Positions 1 through 7,021 of a stretch of DNA of 8,645 nt are shown here, in pieces. The notes below the pieces were generated by a model. The model saw only the letters and a program-made list of their open reading frames with translations. It made no database searches and was not told the origin of the DNA. The DNA is from JANOAR01 sp031411235 (GTDB lineage: Bacteria; Verrucomicrobiota; Verrucomicrobiia; Verrucomicrobiales; Verrucomicrobiaceae). Made by a program: the position numbers and the translations under genes. The stretch spans positions 1-8,645 of the forward strand of contig JANOAR010000301.1 of the NCBI GenBank assembly GCA_031411235.1, in the 5' to 3' direction. Each line of letters begins with the position of its first letter. The first letter of the stretch is position 1.

Positions 1-2277
1 GTGGCCGAACTTCCTGCCGGAGCCCCCGGCACGCGCCCCTCGTACTTGCTTGAGGATCGCGAAGGCCGCGTCTGGATAGGCACCTTCGGCGATGGATTGC
101 TCCTGTGGGATGGCCATACTTTGGCCAAGATAGCGCTGCCAAACCAAGATGTGAGCTGGCTCTGCCAAGACCACGAAGGCAGCCTCTGGGCCGCTACGAG
201 CGGTGGTGGTGTGTGCTGCGTTCGTCCCCAGAGTATCACGATGCTCGATGAACCCGGTGCTCCGGTGATGCAAACGGCCCGCGCCCTCTGCACCGATGCA
301 CGCGGCGACATCTGGGTGGTGCTGCAAACCAATGAACTCTTCACCCGCCGCAGTGGCCACTGGCAGCATTGGAAAAACGGCAAGGACTGGCCTGGTAGCC
401 TAGCCACTTGCGTGTGCGCCGATGCCGCAGGCAACGTCTGGATCGGTGCCGATGACAACAGCCTCGTGCGCTGGGATGGCACTGGGTTTCAGAAATTTCC
501 ACTGCCGAACAAGGTTGGCCAAACGCGCATCCGCGCCCTACTCGCCATCCCCGATGGTGAAGTCTGGATTGGCCGTGGAACCGATGTCCTCCACGGGCGC
601 GAGGCGAACTGGGAGACGCTCCATTCCCCCGCACGCAGCGGTGAGGTGCAAGCCCTCGCGCTCGATTCTAAGGGCCGCGTCTGGGCTGGCACCAGTGGCG
701 GGGCCTTGTTTTTCATGCGGAATGGAACGGTCTCTCCCATGCCGCTGCCTGGGCTAAAACAGGGCCAAGGCATTCGCGCCCTGTTACCCCTGGCCGATGG
801 CACCCTGTGGGTCGGCACCGATGGCAGTGGCGTCGTGCGCGTGCGTGGTGAGAGCAGTCACTTCATCAACACCACGCACGGACTCCCGCACAATGTCGTC
901 TCGCAGCTCGCGCTGGATACCCAAGGCCGCGTCTGGGGCGCGGGTGATCGCGGTATCTTCTTCACCGCCCTCGATGCCTTGAATGGTGTCGTAGAGGGCC
1001 GTGCTACTGCGGTGCGCTGCACCACTCTTGGCCGTGCCGAAGGAATGCCCGGACTCCAGGCCAACAGTGGCTACACGCCAAACATCATGCTCACCAGCGA
1101 GGGGCGTCTGTGGTCTGCCACTCGCAGTGGCATCGCCCTGGTGAATACGAAACTCGCAGGTGGCAATCTCATACCGCCGACACCGAGCATCGAGACCCTC
1201 ACCATCAATGGCCACATGGAAGCCATTCCACGGACGACTTCTGCACTCGCTACTGACGCCAGCGACAAGGCCGCCCCCGCCACACGAATGACGCTCGACC
1301 CCGGAGTCCGCAGTCTGGGCTTTGAGTTCGGAGCCACCAGTTATATCGCCCCCGAGAACGTCGGTATTGAATACCAGCTCGAAGGCGTGGACGAGACGTG
1401 GCGCAGCGCAGGCCTGGAACGCAGCGCGAGCTATGGCCATGTGCCCCCCGGCGACTATACAATGCGCCTGCGCACGACCAACAACGACGGCATCGGCAAC
1501 GGACACGAGGCTTTGCTGCGATTCAAAATAAAACCCTACTACCACGAGACGCTCTGGTTCCACCTGCTCGCGATCACTTGCGCCGTCGGCCTTATTTCGT
1601 GGGTCGTCCAGCGCACCCTCAAAGCCCGCTACCACCGCCAGAGCGAAGACCTGCGCCGCCAGGCCGCCGTCCATGCCGAGCGCACCCGCATCGCCCGCGA
1701 CATGCACGACCAGATCGGCGCTAGCCTCACGCAGATATGTATGCTCTCCGACATCGCCCTCGCCCACGGAACCGACTCGCCGCAGCTCCCACGCCTCGCC
1801 AGCACCGCTCGCCAAGCGATCACCGCGCTGGATGAAATCGTATGGGCGGTGGATCCCGCGCAAGATCGTTTCAATAGTTTGATCGAATACATCGCCCCGC
1901 AGATCACTGAACTCACCAACGCGGCGGGCCTGTCCTGCCACTTCGAGTTCCCCTCACCGCATAGCAGCGAGCGCCCCCTGGCTGCGGCGGTACGTCATCA
2001 GCTCTTTCTCACCATCCGCGAAGCAGTCCACAACGCCATCAAGCACGCCCAAGCCAGCGAGATTAAACTGTGCATCGAGGCTACCGCGAGCGAGCTTTCC
2101 ATACGCATCACCGACGATGGCCAAGGCTACGCCCCCAGCTCGACAAGCGGCCACGGCCTCGAAAACATGAACAGCCGGATTACCAGCTTAGGCGGCACCT
2201 GCGCCATCACTAGCCAACCCGGCGAAGGCACCACCATCGCCATCCTCCTGCCGTGGCCCGCTGAAGCCCCAAACTGA
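1..2277 (+). CDS. Sensor histidine kinase with two-component-regulator propeller (5'-truncated by window)
   Basis: Membrane sensor kinase that autophosphorylates on histidine and should pass phosphate to the regulator encoded 13 bases downstream. At least nine propeller repeats of the type D-x-x-G-x-(V/L/I)-W-(I/V/A)-G are visible between residues about 14 and 381, for example at 20-27, 144-149 and 222-230. A Y_Y_Y domain follows (about 440-511), then one membrane helix (about 518-537). The HisKA_3 dimerisation domain carries the phospho-acceptor H569 in ARDMHDQIG and a second conserved stretch, LDEIVWAVDP, at 610-619. The HATPase_c domain has an N box (E674, N678, K681-H682), a G1 box (D705-D706-G707-x-G709), a G2 box (G717-x-G719-L) and a late G-x-G-T-T (741-745). 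Relatives usually have about 14 propeller repeats and a signal peptide. The GTG at base 1 is therefore probably an internal codon, with the N-terminus lying outside the window. The phosphorelay half is intact. Confidence 0.93.
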   Translation: MAELPAGAPGTRPSYLLEDREGRVWIGTFGDGLLLWDGHTLAKIALPNQDVSWLCQDHEGSLWAATSGGGVCCVRPQSITMLDEPGAPVMQTARALCTDARGDIWVVLQTNELFTRRSGHWQHWKNGKDWPGSLATCVCADAAGNVWIGADDNSLVRWDGTGFQKFPLPNKVGQTRIRALLAIPDGEVWIGRGTDVLHGREANWETLHSPARSGEVQALALDSKGRVWAGTSGGALFFMRNGTVSPMPLPGLKQGQGIRALLPLADGTLWVGTDGSGVVRVRGESSHFINTTHGLPHNVVSQLALDTQGRVWGAGDRGIFFTALDALNGVVEGRATAVRCTTLGRAEGMPGLQANSGYTPNIMLTSEGRLWSATRSGIALVNTKLAGGNLIPPTPSIETLTINGHMEAIPRTTSALATDASDKAAPATRMTLDPGVRSLGFEFGATSYIAPENVGIEYQLEGVDETWRSAGLERSASYGHVPPGDYTMRLRTTNNDGIGNGHEALLRFKIKPYYHETLWFHLLAITCAVGLISWVVQRTLKARYHRQSEDLRRQAAVHAERTRIARDMHDQIGASLTQICMLSDIALAHGTDSPQLPRLASTARQAITALDEIVWAVDPAQDRFNSLIEYIAPQITELTNAAGLSCHFEFPSPHSSERPLAAAVRHQLFLTIREAVHNAIKHAQASEIKLCIEATASELSIRITDDGQGYAPSSTSGHGLENMNSRITSLGGTCAITSQPGEGTTIAILLPWPAEAPN

Positions 2278-2290
2278 TCTCCTCATCTCC

Positions 2291-2917
2291 ATGATCACAG
2301 TCTCCATCGTCGAGGACGACCGCATCACCCGCGAGAGCCTCACCGAACTCATCTCGCTCGCGGAGGACATCACCATCAAGGCCACCTACGCCGACGCCGA
2401 GGCCGCGATGAAAGCCGTGCCCTTCAACCCGCCCGATGTGCTGCTGGTGGACATCAATCTACCAGGCAAAAGCGGCATCGAATGCGTCGCCTGGCTGAAG
2501 ACTCATGTGCAAAAAATGCAGGTCTTCATGCTCACCACCTATGACAACAGCGACCTCATCTTTGACTCCCTGCGCGCCGGAGCCACAGGTTATTTGCTGA
2601 AGCGCACCCCAGCGCCCGAACTCATCGCCGCCATCCGAGAAATCCACGTTGGAGGCTCGCCCATGTCCGCCACCATCGCCCGCAAAGTAGTCGCCCACTT
2701 CCAGACTCCGAGCCCTACCACGGCCCCAGAGCTAGAAGCCCTCACCGCCCGCGAGCAAGAAATCCTCAAACGGCTCGCGGATGGAGAGCAGTACAAAGTG
2801 ATCGGCGAAAAACTCAGCATCAGCACGAGCAGCGTGCGCTCCCATCTGCACAAAATTTATGGCAAAATGCATGTGCAAAGCCGCTCCGAGGCCGTGGTGA
2901 AGTACCTGAAGGGCTGA
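2291..2917 (+). CDS. NarL/LuxR-family DNA-binding response regulator
   Basis: Cytoplasmic response regulator of 208 residues, the usual length for the NarL/FixJ class. The receiver domain (about 1-118) has the acidic pocket E8-D9-D10, the phospho-acceptor D54 in LLVDINLPG, T82/T83 in the LTTYD motif and the switch lysine K104 in YLLKR. A short linker (about 138-148) leads to a LuxR-type helix-turn-helix (about 149-206) with the typical LTAREQEILKRLADG opening and the recognition-helix region SISTSSVRSHLHKIYGKM. The gene starts 13 bases after the kinase stop on the same strand, so the two are almost certainly co-transcribed cognate partners. No Shine-Dalgarno sequence precedes the ATG; the 13-base spacer is pyrimidine-rich. 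Target genes cannot be deduced. The convergent sialidase next door is a possible but unproven target. Confidence 0.95.
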   Translation: MITVSIVEDDRITRESLTELISLAEDITIKATYADAEAAMKAVPFNPPDVLLVDINLPGKSGIECVAWLKTHVQKMQVFMLTTYDNSDLIFDSLRAGATGYLLKRTPAPELIAAIREIHVGGSPMSATIARKVVAHFQTPSPTTAPELEALTAREQEILKRLADGEQYKVIGEKLSISTSSVRSHLHKIYGKMHVQSRSEAVVKYLKG

Positions 2918-2920
2918 GGC

Positions 2921-4111
2921 TTATCGACTGCCCTGCGTTAACCATTCGAGGTTGAAGCGCACGAAATGCAGCTCATCCCAGTAGTGGGTGCTGCCCTTGT
3001 CGCCGCGCTCGTAGATGCAGGCGATGGTCTTGTCTTCGAGCACCACGAGGTCGGAGTATGAGCCGGGATGGGGCCAGAGTGTCCTGCCTGCCGACCAACT
3101 GGCACCGTCGTCTAGGCTCAGGCGGACGGTCAGGTTGTAGCGGCCATAAGGATGCTCCTTTTGCCGGAAGGGTGACGCGGGGCTGGAGAACAGCAGACGC
3201 TGCGCATCGAAGCGCTCCACGCTGCCGTGGCAGCGCGGCGTGATCAGCTCCTCCTGGCGATGCAGCTCACCCCAAGTCTTGCCGCCATCGTGGCTTATCG
3301 CCGTTAGGTGGCGGAGGTTATCGGGTGCGTCCTCGCTGCTTTCGTTGCGCGAGATCACGCGCACATCGCCGTTGGTGAGTTCGATGAACTGGCACTCGCT
3401 GGTGTTGATGCCGATGCTGCCACCGAGCGTCCACGTTGCGCCGTGGTCGTCGCTGAAAAAGCTGTGCGCAAAGCTGCGCAAGCGGCCCTTGCCTATGTCT
3501 TCGCGATGCCGCGCTGGGACGAGCAAGCGGCCAGACTTGAGCTGCACCACGGCATTGCCAGGGCCACAGCCGTAGCGTTGTGCCCAGCCTTTTTCCCACT
3601 TGGCCATGTGTCCTTTTGGATTCGCAGGCTCCTCTTCGTCGGCTTTGCCTTTGAGTTGATCCCATGCGGGCTGGGTGACTTGTTCATAGATCATCACTGG
3701 CCCTTGCCAAGTGAGGCCATGGTCGCTGCTGGTGAGGTGGGCGTATTTTTTCTTGTCGCGCAGGAAAAAGAGCCAAAGCTTCTGGGTCTCGCGGTCGATG
3801 CCGAGGGTGAGGTCTGTGCAGACGCGGTCATCATCGTCGAGGATGAGTTGCTCCGCACTCCACGTCCTGCCTTGGTCGGCGCTGCGCTTCATCACGATGT
3901 CGTGATTGCCGATGTCGCCAGGGCCATCATTGCGCTTTTCGGCGATGACGAGGAGGTCGCCATTCGCGGCCCGCAGTAGGCCTGGGATACGGTAGTTGGG
4001 CTTGTTGTTCGGCGTGATGGGGAAGATGCATGTCGTCTCCATCATCGGCTCGGCGGCGAGGGCGGCGCAGGTCGCGAGGAGGAGGGGAACGCAGAGGCGC
4101 GGGGCGGTCAT
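2921..4111 (-). CDS. Secreted exo-alpha-sialidase (GH33-type, BNR/Asp-box protein)
   Basis: Predicted secreted glycosidase of 396 residues that would release terminal sialic acids from glycoconjugates. A signal peptide covers about residues 1-20 (basic start, hydrophobic run, ALAA near the cleavage site). Five full Asp boxes (S-x-D-x-G-x-[T/S]-W) occur at 77-84, 128-135, 220-227, 273-280 and 332-339, outlining the six-bladed sialidase propeller. Comparison with the known GH33 active site suggests R41 in the YRIP motif, R255 and R324 as the arginine triad, R60 as the second early arginine and D66 as the acid/base. E239 and Y352 (GSYSDL) would be the nucleophile pair. All are present, so the enzyme looks active. 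A charged segment at about 150-180 precedes the G-P-G-N strand. It converges on the response regulator with a 3-base gap. True substrate preference is not visible, and some homologues act on other acidic sugars. Confidence 0.9.
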   Translation of the reverse strand: MTAPRLCVPLLLATCAALAAEPMMETTCIFPITPNNKPNYRIPGLLRAANGDLLVIAEKRNDGPGDIGNHDIVMKRSADQGRTWSAEQLILDDDDRVCTDLTLGIDRETQKLWLFFLRDKKKYAHLTSSDHGLTWQGPVMIYEQVTQPAWDQLKGKADEEEPANPKGHMAKWEKGWAQRYGCGPGNAVVQLKSGRLLVPARHREDIGKGRLRSFAHSFFSDDHGATWTLGGSIGINTSECQFIELTNGDVRVISRNESSEDAPDNLRHLTAISHDGGKTWGELHRQEELITPRCHGSVERFDAQRLLFSSPASPFRQKEHPYGRYNLTVRLSLDDGASWSAGRTLWPHPGSYSDLVVLEDKTIACIYERGDKGSTHYWDELHFVRFNLEWLTQGSR

Positions 4112-4206
4112 GTGTCAGGTTACTGCCTCTGGGTATCATTGTTTCGCTCAATGTGAACTTACCGAATATCGAGTCGCAACGGAGGTCTGCGGCGCAATGG
4201 TAGCGC
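4112..4206. promoter_or_regulatory. Divergent intergenic spacer, probable promoter region for both flanking genes
   Basis: This 95-base spacer separates the sialidase gene (leftward) from the membrane-protein gene (rightward). Nothing else lies between them, so both promoters probably sit here or just inside the genes. I could not identify convincing -35/-10 pairs. The base composition is more AT-rich around 4131-4175 than in the flanking genes. A GGAGG lies at 4181-4185, but it is 24 bases from the ATG at 4210 and so is not well placed for that start. The assignment is from gene arrangement only. Confidence 0.4.
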
Positions 4207-4860
4207 GTGATGAAGACAACAACTGCTGGTTCAACATCGGTGATCCCTCTGTGGGTCAAACTCCTCTACACCGCCTTCATGCTGGTGCTGGTTCCTGTGT
4301 ACTTGTGGCACTACGGGCCGACGAATTTTCTCTACTTCTGTGATGTTGCGCTGCTGCTGACGCTGGTGGCGCTGTGGCGCGAGAGTGCGCTCCTGGCTTC
4401 GATAGCGGCGGTGGGCATTGTCATTCCGCAAGTCTTCTGGTGCGTGGATTTCCTCTTCCAACTCTGCGGCATGAAGCTCTCGGGCATGACGGCTTACATG
4501 TTCGATGCGCAGAAGCCGCTGTATCTGCGCGGGCTGTCGTTGTTCCACGGTTGGCTGCCCTTTCTGCTGCTGTGGCTGGTGCGGCGGTTGGGCTACGAGC
4601 GGCGGGCGCTGCGCTGCTGGACGCTGCTGGCTTGGGCGCTGTGTTTGGTGGCGTACTTCCTACTGCCGCCTGCGGGGGCGGTGCTGGCGGATGCCAACCT
4701 GCCAAGGAATGTAAACTATGTCTTCGGGCTGGATGAGGCTGCGCCGCAGCAGTGGCTGGCACCGGGGGCCTACCTCATCGTTTGGATGCTGACGTTGTGG
4801 GCACTGCTGTTTGTGCCAGCGCATTGGCTGCTGGCTCGGCTGTGGGCACGGAGGCAGTAG
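4207..4860 (+). CDS. Conserved polytopic membrane protein of unknown function
   Basis: A 217-residue integral membrane protein with about six hydrophobic helices, at roughly 17-33, 41-58, 62-84, 110-127, 135-154 and 186-208. Distinctive segments are HYGPTNFLYFCDVALLLTL (35-53), MTAYMFD (94-100), LRGLSLFHGWLPFLLLWLV (107-125) and the loop NLPRNVNYVFG (164-174). From memory these resemble uncharacterised proteins of Planctomycetes and Verrucomicrobia, but I know no established function. Two adjacent starts exist, GTG at 4207 and ATG at 4210; the ATG is the likelier one. An in-frame TAG at 4201-4203 rules out any earlier start. The gene diverges from the sialidase and converges on oppC with 27 bases between stops, so it is probably transcribed alone. 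There are no recognisable catalytic or cofactor motifs. Confidence 0.85.
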   Translation: MMKTTTAGSTSVIPLWVKLLYTAFMLVLVPVYLWHYGPTNFLYFCDVALLLTLVALWRESALLASIAAVGIVIPQVFWCVDFLFQLCGMKLSGMTAYMFDAQKPLYLRGLSLFHGWLPFLLLWLVRRLGYERRALRCWTLLAWALCLVAYFLLPPAGAVLADANLPRNVNYVFGLDEAAPQQWLAPGAYLIVWMLTLWALLFVPAHWLLARLWARRQ

Positions 4861-4887
4861 TTAAAATTTGAGGCGATGGCTTCGGCT

Positions 4888-5886
4888 CTAACTCCCCGAG
4901 CGCGGATCAAAGGCATCGCGCAGGCCATCGCCGAGGAAGTTCAGCGCGAGCAGGGTGAGGGACATCAGAGCGGCAGGGAAGACCAGTAGCCACCACTTGC
5001 TCTCGATGGGGTTGATGACTTGCGCACCGTCCTTCAGCAGCGAGCCCCAACTGGCGGCAGGATCGTCGATGCCGAGGCCAAGGAAGCTGAGGAAAGACTC
5101 GTCTAAAATAACGGCGGGGATGGTCAACGTGAGGTAGGTGAGGATGACGGTGCTGAGATTGGGCAACAGGTGCCGCCAGAGGATGACGTGGCTGCTCTGG
5201 CCCATCGCTCGCGAGGCGGTGATGAACGCCTGCTCGCGCAACGCGAGGACTTGGCCACGGATGATGCGAGCCATCGTCAACCACTCGATGAGCCCCAGCG
5301 AGACGACCATGATCAAGATGCGGGAGTAGGGCAGCAGCAGGCCCATGAGGCTCTCGATGCTGCCCCAGTGATGGCTTTGCCCCCACAGCCGCGCGACATC
5401 CAGCGCGTGGCGGATGCGATCATCAAAGGCTCCGATGAAGACCATGATGAACAGCAGCCGTGGCACCGAGTAGAGCACATCGATGAAGCGCATCATCAGC
5501 GCATCGACCGAGCCGCCCGCATAACCTGCGACCATGCCATAGGCAGTGCCGATGAGCAGACTGAGCAACGCGCCGACGATGCCGATACCGAGCGAGACCT
5601 GGGCACCCGTGAGCAAGCGGTAGAAGAGATCGTTGCCATTGTTGTCGCTGCCGCAGAGGTGCATCGCGGTGCCGCTGGCCGTGGTTTGCAGAGGTCGGGC
5701 AAAGGTGACGCTGCTGGTGTGGCGCAGCTCGTCGGGTAGCAGCAGCGGTAGCACGCAGGCGAGGAGGAGCGTTGCCGCGAGATAGCCGAGCGAGACCATC
5801 GCGAGGCGATTGCGCTTCAGCAATGCCCAGCCGTCGGGGCTGCCGCCAGCCCAGGCAGTGGCGCTCGCGGTGGAAGGATTAGCCAT
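4888..5886 (-). CDS. oppC: Oligopeptide-type ABC transporter permease, OppC subunit
   Basis: Inner-membrane permease that with OppB forms the channel of a peptide ABC importer. The chosen start gives 332 residues. The OppC N-terminal domain (first helix about 28-50) is followed by a periplasmic loop and the BPD_transp_1 domain with five further helices (about 97-122, 139-155, 183-203, 247-268 and 298-318). The EAA loop that docks on the ATPase is at about 213-243, with the A-x-G at 227-229 and HLLPN at 239-243. SFLGLGIDDPAASWG (267-281) is a family signature, as is the DAFDPR end (324-329). In the early loop the usual G-R-D reads G-N-D (84-86). The frame stays open 30 codons further upstream, but that extension is serine-rich and lies inside oppB, so I reject it. 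The start overlaps the oppB stop by 8 bases, which suggests translational coupling. Confidence 0.93.
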   Translation of the reverse strand: MANPSTASATAWAGGSPDGWALLKRNRLAMVSLGYLAATLLLACVLPLLLPDELRHTSSVTFARPLQTTASGTAMHLCGSDNNGNDLFYRLLTGAQVSLGIGIVGALLSLLIGTAYGMVAGYAGGSVDALMMRFIDVLYSVPRLLFIMVFIGAFDDRIRHALDVARLWGQSHHWGSIESLMGLLLPYSRILIMVVSLGLIEWLTMARIIRGQVLALREQAFITASRAMGQSSHVILWRHLLPNLSTVILTYLTLTIPAVILDESFLSFLGLGIDDPAASWGSLLKDGAQVINPIESKWWLLVFPAALMSLTLLALNFLGDGLRDAFDPRSGS

Positions 5887-6799
5887 AGATTTTGATGCGC
5901 TTGTCGAGGAAGCCGTAGAGGACATCGACGACGAAATTGAAAAAGATGACCAGAGCGCAGTAAATGATGACGGCACCTAGCAATAGAAAGCCGTCGCGAT
6001 TTTGCAGGGCATTGACGAACACACTGCCCGCCCCGCTGATGTTGAAGACCAACTCCACGACCATGCTGCCCGTGAGGAGGTTCGCCGCGAGTGGCCCGAG
6101 GAAGGTGATCACCGGCAGGATGGCAACTTTCATCGCGTGGTGTGCGATGGCCTGCGCCTCGCCCACACCTTTGGCCTTAGCCGTGCGCAGGAAGTCGCTC
6201 TTCATCACATCCAGCAAACTGTTGCGCATGAGCCTCGCGACATACGCCAAATAGGGCGCGGCAAGGCAACACGCCGGCAGCACACACTGACTCCATGTTC
6301 CCCAGCCGCCGATGGGCAATACCGCGAGCCACAGGCCGAACACAGCCAACAGGAACGGCCCTGTGATGAAGGTAGGCACCGAGATAGCGAGCAGGGCAAA
6401 CAGCATCGCCGAGCCATCCACTGGCCCACCACGCCGCATCGCCGCCACGCCGCCAAGCAACACGCCACCCGTGCTCGCGATGACGAAGGCGATGCCGCCG
6501 AGAACGATGCTGGTGGGCAGCTTTTGCGCGAGCACCTCGGCCACGCGCCAGTCCTTGTAGCGGAAGGATTCGCGCAGATCGCCGCGCAGCAGATCGGCGA
6601 TGTAAGCCGTGTACTGCTGCCACAGCGAGCCATTCAGTTTATACCGGACGAGCATCGCCTCCTTCACATGCGGCGGCGGCTCCTTCTCCTTGTCGAACGG
6701 CCCGCCCTTCATCATACGCATCAAAAAGAACGTGATGCTTACCACGCAAAACAACACCACAAGGCTGCTGAGGAGTCGGCGAAGGATAAAGGCGAGCAT
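5879..6799 (-). CDS. oppB: Oligopeptide-type ABC transporter permease, OppB subunit
   Basis: Inner-membrane permease of 306 residues, the normal length for OppB/DppB. The first helix lies near the N-terminus (about 8-29) and is followed by the OppB-style motif GGPFDKEKEPPP (32-43). That motif favours an oligopeptide rather than a nickel or dipeptide paralogue. The BPD_transp_1 region carries five more helices (about 98-120, 131-157, 170-188, 226-248 and 274-297). The EAA loop that contacts the ATPase is at about 201-230, with the conserved glycine at 211 in AKAKGVGEAQA. SGAGS (255-259) and the closing NFVVDVLYGFLDKRI (288-302) are typical of the family. It is the first gene of a two-gene unit with oppC. 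No ATPase (OppD/OppF) or binding protein (OppA) gene adjoins it. No Shine-Dalgarno sequence precedes the ATG. Confidence 0.93.
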   Translation of the reverse strand: MLAFILRRLLSSLVVLFCVVSITFFLMRMMKGGPFDKEKEPPPHVKEAMLVRYKLNGSLWQQYTAYIADLLRGDLRESFRYKDWRVAEVLAQKLPTSIVLGGIAFVIASTGGVLLGGVAAMRRGGPVDGSAMLFALLAISVPTFITGPFLLAVFGLWLAVLPIGGWGTWSQCVLPACCLAAPYLAYVARLMRNSLLDVMKSDFLRTAKAKGVGEAQAIAHHAMKVAILPVITFLGPLAANLLTGSMVVELVFNISGAGSVFVNALQNRDGFLLLGAVIIYCALVIFFNFVVDVLYGFLDKRIKIYG

Positions 6800-6858
6800 G
6801 GGTGTGAAGGAGAAATGAAGCGGCGAGAACGATGAAGGAAGGCAAAGCGCGAAGCAAC

Positions 6859-7013
6859 CGACAGATCAAGCAGAGAGGGATAAGGGGCAAGGTATAAGGA
6901 ATAAGGGGAGTGGCTTCGCACTTGAATTCAAAACCACAGGCCCGCATTGAAGAGCACACCCGAAGGCACTTCCCTTATCCCTTGTACCTGGCCCCTTATC
7001 CCTTCGACAGCTC
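6859..7013. repeat. Possible short direct repeats flanking the inverted repeat
   Basis: CGACAGATC at 6859-6867 and CGACAGCTC at 7005-7013 agree at 8 of 9 bases. The right copy abuts the right arm directly, but the left copy is 7 bases away from the left arm. If the element inserted as a unit, these could be remnants of a target duplication. A 9-base near match is also easily produced by chance. Confidence 0.25.
6875..7004. repeat. Long imperfect inverted repeat (two 44-base arms, 42-base loop)
   Basis: The left arm (6875-6918) matches the reverse complement of the right arm (6961-7004) at 38 of 44 positions by my hand alignment; several of the mismatches would be G-U pairs in RNA. Each arm is purine-rich on one strand and contains three spaced TAAGG/CAAGG-type units, for example at 6878-6885, 6892-6899 and 6900-6907. 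The 42-base loop is not repetitive. The element begins 17 bases after the stop of the DUF3592-like gene on the minus strand and ends 75 bases before the oppB start. It could be a REP/REPIN-like dispersed repeat, a short MITE-like element, or a structured terminator or mRNA-stabilising hairpin. There is no terminal U-tract, so a standard intrinsic terminator is less likely. Confidence 0.85.
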
Positions 7014-7021
7014 CGCGCCTG

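Noticed and set aside
784..1941. Long minus-strand open frame (385 codons) opposite the kinase
   Set aside because: It is antisense to the conserved propeller, Y_Y_Y and HisKA_3 domains, and its translation is low-complexity with no recognisable domain. High-GC coding DNA often leaves such open frames on the other strand.
2910..2934. Possible terminator AGGGC...GCCCT at the kinase-operon/sialidase junction
   Set aside because: The stem is only 5 bases with a 15-base loop, partly inside the coding sequences, and no T-run follows.
3308..3979. Plus-strand open frame (223 codons) opposite the sialidase
   Set aside because: It is antisense to the region with four of the Asp boxes and most active-site residues, and has no recognisable domain.
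5170..5739. Plus-strand open frame (189 codons) opposite oppC
   Set aside because: It is highly charged and repetitive in Asp/Arg/Gln, an antisense reflection of a membrane protein gene.
5887..5976. Extended oppC N-terminus from an upstream start
   Set aside because: The extra 30 residues are almost all Ser/Thr/Ala and overlap the conserved oppB C-terminus. The ATG at 5886 gives a normal OppC length and a typical 8-base overlap.
6002..6835. Plus-strand open frame (277 codons) opposite oppB
   Set aside because: The product is very rich in His, Arg, Gln and Glu with no fold signature, and it mirrors the hydrophobic codons of oppB on the other strand.
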